DNA of 64,000 nucleotides from Diphasiastrum complanatum (GCA_029204225.1 CM055096.1:36020611-36084610); one strand, 5' to 3'; shown: positions 10,923 to 22,308, counted from the stretch's first letter. Made by a program: numbers and translations. The notes: generated from the letters alone by a model not told the origin.

Positions 10923-11442
10923 TATTAGGGAAGCTCCTTAGATCCTGCTTACAAATCCCAAACATAAAGGATAACACACTATGGAGAAACTACCCAACCA
11001 ATTAGAAGCATCCAATAAATCTCTAGAAGCCTCACCCCCAAGCCAATGAACAAGAAGCATGAATGTAGAGTGAGAGCCTGGCAATGAATCAAGAACCATG
11101 ATGAGGAGTAGGCGAGTTTGGACCCATTATATAGAGCCAAAACCATCCTAGGCACATAGCCATGCATAGCCCTAAGTTTCCTATACATAGATTCACCTAG
11201 AATAGAGTCCTATACATGGGCCAACTATTCATAGAATTGCTATTGATAACTCTACACATGCATACACTATCTCATACCTTGTCTAAACTCCATTTAGTGT
11301 GTTCTGGGCCTCACAAGAATATTAGTTACTTTCGGGTCACGTCCAGTATGACATGGCATAACTAACAGCCCGTTTCACTGGAGTACCGTGTATCCAAGAC
11401 TAGGAGTATATTGTATCCTATGTACTGGTCATGGACATAACA
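10923..11442 (-). repeat. 3' LTR of deleted gypsy element (520 bp)
   Basis: Closely similar to 12,969-13,396, but it keeps about 90 bp near the LTR start that the other copy lacks. The LTR start TGTTATGTCCATGACC directly follows the purine tract TTTAAGGACGGAAGAA, which matches TTTAAGGGGGGAAGAA at 24,512 in a related copy. Confidence 0.8.
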
Positions 11443-11470
11443 TTCTTCCGTCCTTAAACTGTTTCTATCT

Positions 11471-11677
11471 TTAGAAACTAAAATTCGAGAAATTCCTCTT
11501 TATGATATCAACTCTCTCCCACGAATCATCATCCTCAGTATGACCCTTCCACCGAATTAAGCACTCAGAGATAAAACGATTTCTCAATTGTTTATCTCTG
11601 GTTCTGAGCACTTTCTCAGGTTCCAAAGGTACACTAAGTGATAAATCTTCCAAATGGGATAAATACATCCGATCCAA
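11471..11677 (-). pseudogene. Gypsy integrase C-terminal chromodomain remnant
   Basis: The minus strand reads VLRTRDKQLRNR then ECLIRWKGHTEDDDSWERVD. The KQLRNR...(V/I)RWKG...D.SWE pattern is the chromodomain and preceding segment of plant chromoviral integrases. In the family it directs integration toward particular chromatin. Here it is separated from any integrase core. Confidence 0.8.
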
Positions 11678-11689
11678 CTATCCATTTAG

Positions 11690-12264
11690 ATTCATTTTAG
11701 GAACATCCACAACTGGAATAGCATAAATGGAAAAAACTTCATACTTAGAATAATCCAATGTTTCCATTTCATTATCTATAGAAATCTGATCAAACGGACG
11801 CACAAAATTACTGCCAAATAATGTAACTACCTTATCACTCTCCTTGAAAGTGGGAACATGCTTCTCAAAATCAATTAACAGAGAAGGCGACTTACTAAAT
11901 AACCATTCATAACCTAAGATTAAATTAGTACGAGCTAGGTCTAAAACATGAAAATTAACTAATTTTGTGTGTCTCGCATCAAAATTGGGAGCTTACGAAC
12001 TTTTACGTTCCAAGTCTCCAACTCTGCTCCTAAAGCTAGATAAACTTTATATCTATGATTGCTGGCTTCAGTTTCCAAGCTGAGTTTCTGCATAAGACGA
12101 GAATTTATAAAATTATGAGTTGAACCACTGTCCAATAAAATACTCACTTCTTGATCTTTAACTGTGCCAATTAAACGAAAAAGCTCATTAGGCAAAAAAA
12201 AATAACTACTCCACTTGGCCAGCCAGTCCTCGACCACCCCCCAAAAAAAAAATCCATCCCCCAA
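11690..12264 (-). pseudogene. Gypsy retropepsin remnant
   Basis: The minus strand encodes LLDSGSTHNFI, the aspartic protease active site of plant gypsy elements. After a change of frame near 11,955 the ILGYEWLFSKSP flap-downstream block (usual form ILGMDWL) follows. The domain is broken by the frame change and then joins almost directly to the chromodomain. Confidence 0.8.
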
Positions 12265-12955
12265 AAATCACCAAAATTGGTCAATTTTTGACAATTTTTG
12301 ACTTCCTACAAACCCAATTGCTGGAATTCTTGGCTCTATCTTCTAGGACAGCTTCAAAAGACTATGTTTCATCTATTCCCAGCTTTAATTGATGTTCAAC
12401 AACCTCCTACCATCCAATTTCATGAAAAAACAAACAAAAATCATGAATTTTAGCCCTTTCTAGATTTTTTCACCATGCCCAATTGGAGTTTAATGGCAAG
12501 AACATTTTCCAAATCCACATGCAATCCAAAATACAGAGTTATAACCAACCAATTGATCTGAACTTGCTGGATTTTGAATTCTACCCTCCATTTTGTGCCA
12601 AAATCATGGAAAACAAGCCAAATTTGGCCACAAAAGAGTCTAGAAACCAAATACATGGGAAGATCCAACATGCAATCTGAATTTCAACTACTTCAAAGTG
12701 TATTAACTTGCTAAAAATTTTAGATCCTTAGCTAGTTTTGAGCTACACATTCTAAAACTCCAAAAAAGACACCAAAATTGATTTCCTAGCACAATTTTCC
12801 ATAAACCACAATGAATGAGAGAGATATGGAATATGCAAATTGAAAGTGGGAAGATCCACCAACTTGCAGCCTTGCTCCTCTCCTTGGATGAGAATACTAG
12901 TTGAATACCACCAAGCTCCAATGAAAAGCACCACCTCTCCAAACTTGTAAGCCTT
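12265..12955 (-). other. Leader of the deleted gypsy element
   Basis: No domain is recognisable between the primer site and protease. Gag is missing or unrecognisable. Short ORFs on both strands here look like chance. Confidence 0.5.
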
Positions 12956-12968
12956 GCTCTGATACCAC

Positions 12969-13396
12969 TATTAGGGAAGCTCCTTAGATCTTTCTTACAA
13001 ATCCCAAACACAAACGATAACACACTGTGGAGAAACCACCCAACTAAGTAGAAGCATCCAATCAATCTCTAGAAGCCTCACCCCCAAGCCAAGGAACAAG
13101 AAGCATGAATGTAGAGTGAGAGCCTGGCAATGAATTAAGAACCATGATGAGGAGTAGGGTGAGTTTGGACCCATTATATAAAGCCAAAAGCATCCTGGGC
13201 ACATAGTCATGCATAGCCCTAAGTTTCCTATACATAGATTCACTTAGAATAGAGTCCTATACATGGACCAACTATTCATAAAATTGCTATTGATAACTCT
13301 ACACATGCATACACTATCTCATAACTTGTCTAAACTCCATTTAGTGTGTTTTGGGCCTCACAAGGATATTAGTTACTTTCGGGTCATGTCATAACA
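12969..13396 (-). repeat. 5' LTR of deleted gypsy element (428 bp)
   Basis: It begins, on the minus strand, TGTTATGACATGACCCG and ends CTTCCCTAATA one base before the primer site. It is shorter than its partner because of a deletion near the start. Confidence 0.8.
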
Positions 13397-13401
13397 AGTA
13401 A
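13397..13401. repeat. Target site duplication AGTAA, right
   Basis: Pairs with 10918-10922. Confidence 0.8.
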
Positions 13402-14188
13402 CCAATAGGATTAAGGGGCAAGGGCCTTCCCCATTGATAAAAAGGCACAATTTTGTATCATATTTTCCATGCTTAATGAGAAGGAGGAAACTCTACCATT
13501 CTAGAGAGAAGCATCCTCATTTGCTATTCCATACTTGCTAATGCCATTTTGTGTGTGTTGCTTTTGCTTTATAGCTTACATGTTTTTGGTTTCTATTGTT
13601 AATGTTCTCCATTAGTAAGCAAAATGAACAAATGAGCTTTCACTAAGCATGGCACATCCATGCATGGAGTTATGACCATGCTTGGGTACTTGACAGTTGA
13701 GCTTAGATATCTCATAGGAAAATCAACCATGTGTGGCACATCCACAACCACCAAAAGCTAGTTGAACTGGTAGTTGACAACGAATTCTGCATGGATGTTC
13801 CACGCCATATGTAGAAAGAGCCATGTAAAATGTTTTATCAACAAGTTTGGATTCAAAATTCAAGAACACAAATTTAATGGCATGACCATGCTGGAATTTT
13901 GTTTTCCCCTATCTCATTTTTCAATCAGGCTCATATTTGTCAATGGTAAGTTTTCCATAGTGTTTTTGGCATGAATTTTCCATACGATAAAAGGTTGGTG
14001 ACATTTTGGCTAAGTACAAGTTCCAACGTGGATATGTCATATGGATGATGCACATTGCCTTGTTGTGATGATTGGACTAGTTGAGCATTTGGATAAAACT
14101 ACTCTTTTGATATTAGTCAATAACCTTTCTCAAAGGAAGACAACATTAGGGATCAAAAGCTAATCTCTATAATCACTCTGCTTATGTG
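13402..14188. other. No gene recognised
   Basis: AT-rich intergenic sequence that continues the target of the gypsy insertion. It has CCATGCATGG-type palindromes and no coding signal. Possibly old retroelement leader. Confidence 0.3.
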
Positions 14189-14640
<452 letters not shown>

Positions 14641-14992
14641 CTTAGACCTACCCTAGTGATGGATTTCATCTCCATGCTTATTCTTGGGGCTTCCACCTGT
14701 TCTAGTGATATTTTCACCATGCTTCTACTTCTGTAATTCGGCAAATCTAGCTCTACATCTACAATACTCTACCTCCGCCCATTGAAATTTACAAAGCTGA
14801 TCAATTCGAAAATTTATTCTCAGTCATAGAATAATTGAACATCAGTGTGGTGAAGCAGCGGATCACAGCTTCACTCCTGCACAGCATCCGAACAAACATC
14901 ATGGCGCTCCTGAATCCTAGCTGGGGTGCTGATTACCGAGATTGATACGCGAATACCTGCTCACTGAGCATGTACATCTTTGCGGTAGGTGA
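14641..14992. other. 3' flank of the small minus-strand gene
   Basis: No independent gene is seen. It lies downstream of the probable gene at 14,993-15,220 and may contain its 3' untranslated region. No clear AATAAA on the minus strand was identified. Confidence 0.3.
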
Positions 14993-15220
14993 TTAGATGG
15001 GAAAACAATGATTTACCCGAGTATATACCACAGATACTGGATGAGACATAATGCGGCGTCCCTTGATGTGGCGAAAGGGATAGACCAATGCACCCAATGG
15101 CCATTCAATCACCGCTGCGACCACAAAGGCCAGGAATCCAATAGTAGGTCCAACCACTTTGCAGCGGCATGGATTTTGAGTTGTTCCGCACTCCACACAA
15201 CAGGGTACCCTTGCCAACAT
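14993..15220 (-). CDS. Small Cys-rich single-pass membrane protein (75 aa), probable host gene
   Basis: From ATG at 15220 to TAA at 14993 the minus strand encodes 75 residues. The N-terminus carries CCVECGTTQNPCRC (four to five clustered cysteines) followed by KVVGPT, then a hydrophobic segment IGFLAFVVAAVIEWPLGALVY (one membrane span with an embedded EWP), then a basic patch HIKGRRIMSHP and a C-terminus ending CFPI. This layout looks like a real, constrained small plant protein. I recall uncharacterised plant proteins with a CxxCG...NPCRCKVVGPT block, but cannot verify this. An upstream in-frame GTG at 15232 is not needed. A donor-like GGTAAAT lies over the last codons, so a spliced C-terminus is possible. 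Function is unknown. It is not TE-like and its neighbours are TE debris. Confidence 0.6.
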   Translation of the reverse strand: MLARVPCCVECGTTQNPCRCKVVGPTIGFLAFVVAAVIEWPLGALVYPFRHIKGRRIMSHPVSVVYTRVNHCFPI

Positions 15221-15602
15221 GCTTCCTTTCACCTATTTATATGGAGATCTTCTTCAGAACAGAATAACAGTACTCAGCAGACTGCAATAAACTACTAAAT
15301 TTTCAAGCAACTGTTTAATCCTCAAGCAAGCTAGTGTTGTCGAAGCTGATGAGAGTGAGAATGGTGAACTTGACAGTGTTTGGAAAGCTGCGGCAGCGTA
15401 TATATAATGGATGGGTTGGTGTGAAGGTCAGGTGAGAGTGAGAATGAGAGCGAGATTGAGAGTTGTATAGAGGCGACGAGAGAAGCACTCGTGGAAGCTG
15501 CGCGAAGGACAGATGTATTAGATAGATAGATGAGATGGGCAGTCGCAGAAGGTGCCACTTGCCATGTGCAGCCTGCCTCCTCCTGTCCAAGCACAATGCC
15601 AC
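15221..15602 (-). promoter_or_regulatory. Promoter/5' leader of the small gene, TATA at 15,399-15,406
   Basis: TATATATA at 15,399-15,406 reads as a TATA box on the minus strand, about 180 bases before the ATG. A pyrimidine-rich CT/CTC tract on the minus strand (15,430-15,475) lies just upstream. A second TATAAATA (near 15,240) is too close to the ATG to be the main core. Short ORFs on the minus strand here are likely non-coding. Confidence 0.4.
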
Positions 15603-15643
15603 TCGAATCCTCGAAGTTTAAAATGGAATATAAAATCTAAAAG

Positions 15644-15760
15644 AAGAAACACTATTGAAATCAAAGAAGAAACTTAGTGTTTTCATTGATAAAAGATTAG
15701 ATAAGAAACACTATTGAAATCAAAGAAGAAACTTAGTGATTTTATTAATAAAAGATGAGA
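15644..15760. repeat. Two-copy tandem repeat, ~59 bp unit
   Basis: AAGAAACACTATTGAAATCA...AAGAAACTTAGTG(T/A)TTT(C/T)ATT(G/A)ATAAAAGAT appears twice back to back (15,644-15,702 and 15,703-15,760). Confidence 0.8.
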
Positions 15761-16323
15761 AAACCCATTGAAGTACAAAAGAATGCATGTAAAAAGTATA
15801 AAGGCCGTAATGCGAATTGACATATGCACATCAATCGTTACAAAGCAAAAATCTAACAAGTAGCTATAGAAATCAAAGACTCTATAATTATTAACAAATA
15901 ATATAAAGCCAACATCGGTAGGAGTCCCAAAAGATTTTAGGCTCGACTCACCTAAATTTGGATTTTAGGCTCCAAATTGGGAAGAACCAATACTTTCCAT
16001 TGCATAGCGTGTTGATATGATTTAATTTCACATGACAATTATGACTTGTAATAAGCATTTGTGTTTTTGCAAAGTGAAATTTTGCTATGTATTATCTGCA
16101 TAGCACATGAATTTTTTGCCCATGTACCCACAAGAAAAGCATATTATTCTTTTTAAAGACACGAAAATGTGCAAAATATATAATTCATTACGTTAGTTGA
16201 CGTGGTGACCACATGCATAATATTTGGGTTGAGTTTTTAGAAGTCATCCCAATCTAGATGTGGACATATAGGAATTGAGCCTAGCTAGTTCTAGGGTCGA
16301 CACCGTGGATTCTCATTGTGCAC
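15761..16323. other. No gene recognised
   Basis: AT-rich intergenic sequence up to the LTR of the next copia element. Nothing assignable. Confidence 0.35.
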
Positions 16324-17178
16324 TGTTAAAAATATCACTTCCAACTTGATGTACTTTGTAGATATTAAGATATATTGATCTTGATAGGATCTCACACGTG
16401 TGGAGTATGTTCCCACGTGTGAAAGAATGTATATAAGTCACTATTATAAAGTTAGATTGATTTTAGCTAGATCTACAAAAGTGTGAAATTGACCTTTGAA
16501 TATAATCTTGAAATTGGTCAAATTGGTCAAACGTTGTGTAAATAGATTGGACTTCCATGTGAATGAGTTATTATCCACACATGTCAAGATGCAATTCACA
16601 CGTGTGGATAAGCTTCTAGATGATAAGATAGGAGGATTCTATTATATTCTATTTTATAGGGAATATTCCTATAAATGTGGAAGACTAGCTTTTTGGTTTG
16701 TAGCCAAAGAGAATAGTTAACTTTGTGAAATGAGCATATATGGCTCCCATTGGTGGATTTGGATGACTAGGCACTCTTCACACGTGTGAAGGCTTGCTGC
16801 ACAGTACACAGCTCGTGGATGTACTTGATCTATAAAGGGATCAACCAAATCATTGAGAAGTTGATGAGACATTGGTAACTTCTAGTTTTGCTTGTATTTT
16901 CCACATTTGTCTTGTGTTTTTGTGATTGGAATGCATTTCTAAGCTTGAGTACTTTACTCTCTGTTTACAGGCCATACATGTACTATCCTCCACACGTGTG
17001 AGGCCACTCCTCTAAGATTTCAATCATTTGATCCATTGCTCTTGCTTAATTCATAGTGTAATGCATCTAGATCAAGATCTAGCATCTAGAACTTGATAGA
17101 TCATTGGATTAAGCAATCAATAACTCTTAATGATTGATTAGTACAATCATAATTGTTCTTTTTCTTTGAAAATTGACA
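16324..17178 (+). repeat. 5' LTR of decayed copia, five CACGTG motifs
   Basis: Starts TGTTAAAAATATC and ends AAAATTGACA directly before a perfect primer site (855 bp). CACGTG occurs at 16,395, 16,414, 16,599, 16,781 and 16,993, mostly as TCACACGTGTG or the full palindrome TTCACACGTGTGAA. A TATATAAG lies near 16,430, a plausible LTR TATA box. CACGTG is the G-box/E-box core recognised by plant bZIP and bHLH factors, so the LTR promoter may respond to them (inference). Confidence 0.8.
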
Positions 17179-17190
17179 TGGTATCAGAGC
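17179..17190 (+). promoter_or_regulatory. Primer binding site, TGGTATCAGAGC
   Basis: Perfect complement-type tRNA-iMet primer site adjoining the LTR. The leader runs 17,191-17,499. Confidence 0.9.
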
Positions 17191-17499
17191 CAAGTCTAAG
17201 AGTGATCTAATGATTAATGAAACTAGTGAAATCATTGACAAGGAGTTGTTTTGGAGCTTTACTTGAGAGGGCGAGTTAAAGGAGAAAGGTACCATCAATA
17301 TTTTTGGTCAAGATCGATTTGTGTGCTGCTGATGTACTGTCCACATGTGAAACCGTACAACAACCTTCAAATTAACTTCCTTTAGTATTTTTGACCCAAA
17401 AAAATGTGCATACTGGTCCAAAATTCAAGGTTTTTGGTGCATTGTCTAGATCTAGGTTCAATCTATTGAATGCTAATGATCAAATAGTGTTTTGATTCA

Positions 17500-18735
17500 T
17501 TGAAGCAATTCATTTTGAAGTTATTAGATCAGATCTATAAGAAACTAACTTCCACAAATCATTCCATTTGGAAAGTGAGGATGGAATCACTACTTGTAAT
17601 CCATGACCTCTTTGATATTGTTTTAGGAGTTGAGGAAGAGCCTCAAGCTGCCCAAGAACAACTAAAATACAAGAAAAGGGCTAGATTAGCCTTACATTGC
17701 TTAAAGTTGAATGTAAGCAATGACCTCTTGAAGGAGGTGGTTTCTTGTGTCTCATCAAAAGAGGCTTGGGATTCACTAAAGAACATTTATGAATCCAATA
17801 ACACTTCAAGAGTGCTTATGCTAAGAAACTTGCAAAGCATGAGAGGAAGTGGAGAAAATGGACAAGAGTATGTCCTAAGGATAAAATCTTTGAATAAAGA
17901 ATTGGGATCTATAGGAGAGAGGGTCCGAGACAATGAACTAGTACAAGTAATTTTGAATGGATTAGGAGATGAGTTCTCTGATCTAGTTCAATATTTTGCT
18001 CTTCAAGACCAACTCCCATCAATAGATAGATTGCATAATGTTCTTGTGGCCGAGGAGAGTAGGCTTCTACACCTCAAAACAAGAATGGGATCCTTGTCAC
18101 TACATAATGGTGATGAGAAAGCAAACTTCACATCAAAAGGCAAAAAGAAGACTCATCCTTTCAAGAACTTCCAAGGCAAGGAGGCTGAGGCAAAGGATGG
18201 AGGATCTACCTCCAAAGGAAAGCAAAAGAACAAAGCCAAGCTAAAGTGTTTCTTTTGTGGGAAGAAAGGACACTTTGCTTCCGAATGTTATAAGAAGAAG
18301 AATGCACAAGGGAGTGAAGATCAAGGCAACCTTGCACAAGGGGAGGAGGAAGAGGATGGCTTCAACACATCCTTGATGGTAGCATCTACACCAAGATCAA
18401 GCCAAGAGACATGGTGGATTCATAGTGGGCCTAGTTCCCACATGTCATTCAACAAGCATTATTTTTCTACTCTACTTTCTTGTAAGAATTCTAAGAAGTC
18501 AATCTACACTGCTAGTGATCAAGAATGTAAGATAGATGGCATAGGATCTATTCCATTATGCTTAGGATCATCTAAGAGGATAGATCTTGATAATGTTTTG
18601 TATGTTCCATCCATTACAAAAAACTTGCTTAGTGTGGACAATAGACTAGATGTACATTTCAAGAATGGAGTGTGTTCCATCTTGAAAAGTGATAAGTGCA
18701 TAGCTAGTGGCATTAGAAAAATTAAGGCTCTTTAA
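17500..18735 (+). pseudogene. Copia gag-protease ORF remnant
   Basis: The longest open stretch of the decayed element (gag, zinc knuckle near 18,250, damaged protease near 18,415). It opens on a non-ATG codon, lacks the usual MA... N-terminus and ends at a frameshift. It is paralogous to the gag of the intact copia at 26,769. Confidence 0.85.
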
Positions 18736-19591
18736 ATTGGATGCTAATGTGGCTATTGAAAGTGTGAATATGGTTAGGGAGGAGTTGACTCAAGTGGAGC
18801 TTTGGCACAAAAGATTGGGCCATCCTAATCTTCAATCAATGGAATCCATGACATCAAAGGAGCTAGCTCTCGGCCTACCAAAAGCTTTCAAGAAGTGCGG
18901 CAAAGTGTGTGATGCATGTGGCCTTGCAAAGTCACACAAGACTTCCTACAAGAGATCTTTAACAAGATCTACCTCACCTTTGGATCTTATCCATTCGGAT
19001 GTACATGATTTTTCTCATGAAAGTAATGGAGGTGCTTTAATGTATGTGACTTTTATAGATGATTGTACTAGATACACTTGGATTGAATTATTGCCTAAGA
19101 AAAGCCTTGTATATAAAGATTTTGTAAAGTTTAAGTCTCTAGTCGAAAAGCAACTTAGTTCTTGCATTAAAGTTCTAAGATGTGATAATGGAGGACAATA
19201 TATCTCCAACAAGATGAGAGACTTTTGTAAGATCAATGGCATTTAGAGAGAGCTCACTTGTTCCTACACCCCCCAACAAAATGCGGTGGCCGAGAGAAAA
19301 AATAGGAGCCTTTGTGAATGTGCAAAGTCTTTAAGACTTGATGCATCTCTACCCATCTCTTTTTGGGGGGAGGCCATAACTTGTGCTAATTACTTATGTA
19401 ATAGGCTTCCTAGTAGTGCTATTGGTGGGATCTCACCATTTCAAGATTTGTTTGGCAATAAGCCCAATGTAAAAGATTTTAAAGTATTTGGATGTATATG
19501 TTATGTCCACATTCCTTTGGAAACTAGAAGGAAAGAAGATGCAACTTCCTTCAAAGGAATATTTGTAGGCTATAGTGAAAATAACAAATGA
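18707..19591 (+). pseudogene. Copia integrase remnant
   Basis: Two in-frame pieces (18,707-19,246 and 19,286-19,591) separated by a TAG. They carry LWHKRLGHPN, the Asp and Asp-Asn-Gly-Gly blocks, and the Glu block in VAERKNR. The third catalytic block is present, but the chain is broken. Confidence 0.85.
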
Positions 19592-20180
19592 TATAGGATA
19601 TTTGATCCTATTTCAAGCACAGTAAAAGCTACCAAGGATGTCTTATTTGATGAATCTCAAAGTTACAAGATGTCTCCAAATGCATCTAATCTTTTAGCTG
19701 ATGAAGATCTTGCAACACCCAAGGAAAAGCCTCAAAATGATCTTTTGGAAGATCAAATCCAAGTTCCAAAGGGGTCGAGAAGATCCACAAGGAGCAAGGC
19801 CGAGCCTTCAAGGCTCACATACTTTGAGAAAGGGAAGCAAAGGGAAGACACAACTCCTTCTACCTCTTAATCTTTTCTAACCACAATGCTTGAAGAGCCA
19901 TCATGTTATGAAGATGTAAGTAGAGCACAAGTTTGGAGAGATGCAATGCAGTAGAGTTTGATGCTTAGCTAGATAATCAAACTTGAAATCTTGTACACCT
20001 TCCATATGGGAAGAAGCCACTTGCACGTAAGTGGATCTATGAATTAAAGTACAATCAAGATGGATCTATAAGTAAGTACAAAGCCAAATTGGTTGCTAAG
20101 GGGTTTCTTCAAACTAAAGGTATAGATCATGAAGAAACTTTTGCACCTATAGCAAAGCCTGTAACTATTAGATTGATCAT

Positions 20181-20816
20181 TTGTATTGCTACTTTGTTCA
20201 AGTGAAATCTCTATCAAATGGATGTGACCAATGCTTTCTTGAATGGATACTTGGAGGAGGAAATATACATGTTGCAACCGAGGGCTTCATCAAGGATGGT
20301 GAGGAGGACAAGGTTTGCCACTTAAGGAAGAGCCTATATGGCTTGAAGCAAGCACCTAGATCTTGGTATTCTAAATTGCATGATTTTCTCTACTCCCTTG
20401 GCTTTGTGATTAGCTCTTATGAGCCTTCTTTGTACATCAAATGTAATGATGGAAAGATCATCATTTTAGTACTTTATGTTGATGATATCATATTGACAGA
20501 AAATGTTGGTGAAGGCATAAGAAATGTTAAAGCTTCTTTGTCTAGTAAATTCAAGATGGTAGATCTAGGACTTCTTAAGTTTATACTTGGAATAGAAGCT
20601 ACTAGAGGTAGTGATTTTACTTTTATAAGTCAATCAAAGTATGCTACTTCCATTCTTGAAAGGTTTGGCATGAAATATTGTAAGGGGATTGACACCCCTA
20701 TGGAGCAAGTTTGTAAAGTTACTAATGATTGTGATGAAGCATCCTTTGAGGACATCACACTCTTTAGGAAGGTAATAGGCTCCTTAATCTATTTGACAAT
20801 CACTAGACCAGATTAA
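20181..20816 (+). pseudogene. Copia reverse transcriptase remnant
   Basis: An open stretch with YGLKQAPRSWY, the YVDDIIL catalytic block and FILGIEATRG. It ends at TRPD, where the internal deletion fuses to the tail of the RNase H region. Confidence 0.85.
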
Positions 20817-20935
20817 TGCTAGGACAAAGCATATTGAGATACCTCATCACTTTGTGAGGGAGAAGGTGCAATCCAAGGAGGTTCAACTTCATCATGTGCC
20901 ATCATCCGAGTGCATAGCTGATATCTTAATCCTTA

Positions 20936-22219
20936 GAAGCCATAACAAATAAGCCACATCCCAGATTTACAAGCTCAAGACAATGTATGTAATTGATGAG
21001 GCTTGCACTTTCAAAATTGGAGACAATAGAGGGGGACCGGGGTGCACTATATGCATGTGGTCACACCAATACTTGTGCAATTTAGTCTCTAGATAAACAT
21101 AACAAACTAACATCCATGTGCACACTACTTGCTAACATTCTTTTGTAAAAAAAGGCTCCAATAGAATATCATGAACCCAAAATCTGATCCCCCACCCCCC
21201 CAACCTCCCTCATTCAAACTACAACACCTCACCTAGCTTGTTGTTTTGATTCTTTAGAGATGTAAGTAAAATACCTATAGGAATTTTTTTTGGGGGAGGG
21301 GGGGGGGGGGGGGTTAAGTGCTACTACGTGCGCTAGTGGTTGCAAACTATTGGTTTATTCCAAATTTTGTGAAAGTACTGTACTTTAGGACCATAAATGG
21401 ATCTACAAAATATTCACAAGAGTGATTGGATGCTTGCTTAACAATCTATTAAAAAACTAGACACAAAAAAGTTGATTTAGATTGGCAATTCGACAAATAA
21501 CAAGCATTAACAATCAAAAGCATTGATCAAAATTGAAATATGAGCCCACACATGTGTACTACAGGTTGTAGTACGGCCTTCAAGCTGAGAAACAAGTAGA
21601 AATTGATTTGGTTACATTTGAATCACAAAAACTCAATGTACATATTGAACTAGCTTGAGATTGCCAATGAGCTCCAAAAATATTCTATCTTCTCACTATG
21701 GGAGCTTGGAATACATAGCAAATTCGACTTCCTTCTTGAAGTTAGTGTCGGAAAGATATGTGCTAAAGATAGGTCAAACTCGAAAAGAAACGAATGAAAA
21801 TAATTCGAGTGTCTAGAAAGAAAACTTTTCGTGCATGGTGGAATAAACTATCTTCCTCTTTCTCTATGCATGACTACACCTATCAATTTCAAACAAAACA
21901 ATAGTGATAGAAATCACGTTTGATCTTATAGTATCTAACTTTGAAATCATCAGTACTACAATGATTACGTAGCCAAACAATAATGCATTGAATTAACAGA
22001 CAAATAATTTGTTGTGAAACATTCACGAATCGCTAGACAAATAATTATTCGCAAAGAACTACACAAAATGCATACATTCTGAGACGAAGCTGAATGCAAT
22101 AAAAATGGTATTGATTCAGTATGAAAACAGATAGAAGTAAATGAGTACAATAAGTTGCGAATCAAATCCGCGTACTCTATGGTATCTCTGAGTAGCTAAG
22201 ATGAAAGTCTGAATTAAGT
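20936..22219. other. Element 3' tail and unassigned intergenic DNA; G-homopolymer at 21,292-21,314
   Basis: Contains a purine-rich tract (AGAGGGGGACCGGGG near 21,028) that may be the polypurine tract of the preceding copia. A run of guanines at 21,292-21,314 follows. CACACATGTG near 21,547 resembles the LTR palindromes. From 21,960 onward the sequence may belong to the copia LTR at 22.2-23.1 kb. No gene. Confidence 0.35.
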
Positions 22220-22308
22220 GCAATGCTGATAAGCAGTAGCATAATAGCAATCTCTAAAACAACTCTAAAAAGTGAGCTAGAATGCTCAGGAGTGTTCAAG
22301 CTCGTAGG

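Larger units (their letters stand above)
10923..13396 (-). mobile_element. Internally deleted chromovirus-type gypsy LTR element
   Basis: A complete insertion unit on the minus strand: 5' LTR 12,969-13,396, primer site TGGTATCAGAGC (12,967-12,956), leader, aspartic protease (about 12,264-11,690), chromodomain (11,677-11,471), polypurine tract (11,460-11,443), 3' LTR 10,923-11,442 and target duplication AGTAA. Reverse transcriptase, RNase H and the integrase core are missing, as protease runs within ~20 bp of the chromodomain. The element is therefore non-autonomous. LTRs start TGTTATG and end CTAATA, so the termini are TG...TA instead of TG...CA. Confidence 0.85.
17500..20935 (+). mobile_element. 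Decayed Ty1/copia gag-pol
   Basis: Plus-strand copia polyprotein with many lesions. Gag (SIWKVRMESLLVIHDLFDIV; its own ATG is lost) has the zinc knuckle CFFCGKKGHFASEC. The protease has IHSGPSSHMS in place of DSGASSHM, so the catalytic Asp is mutated. A frameshift lies near 18,710. Pre-integrase and integrase follow (LIHSDVHDFS, LRCDNGGQYIS, a stop at 19,243, VAERKNRSL), then further stops at 19,588, 19,868 and in 19,900-20,180. Reverse transcriptase follows (FLEWILGGG, SLYGLKQAPRSWY, YVDDIIL). At about 20,815 TRPD joins directly to an ARTKHIEIPHHFVRE-like segment, so most of RNase H is deleted. A purine tract lies near 21,028, but no 3' LTR like the 5' one follows. Confidence 0.9.

Noticed and set aside
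14941-15012. Extra exon for the small membrane protein through the GGTAAAT donor-like site
   Set aside because: The unspliced C-terminus ends ...CFPI-stop, which fits the remembered family ending, and no convincing following exon was found. The option is kept only as a caveat.
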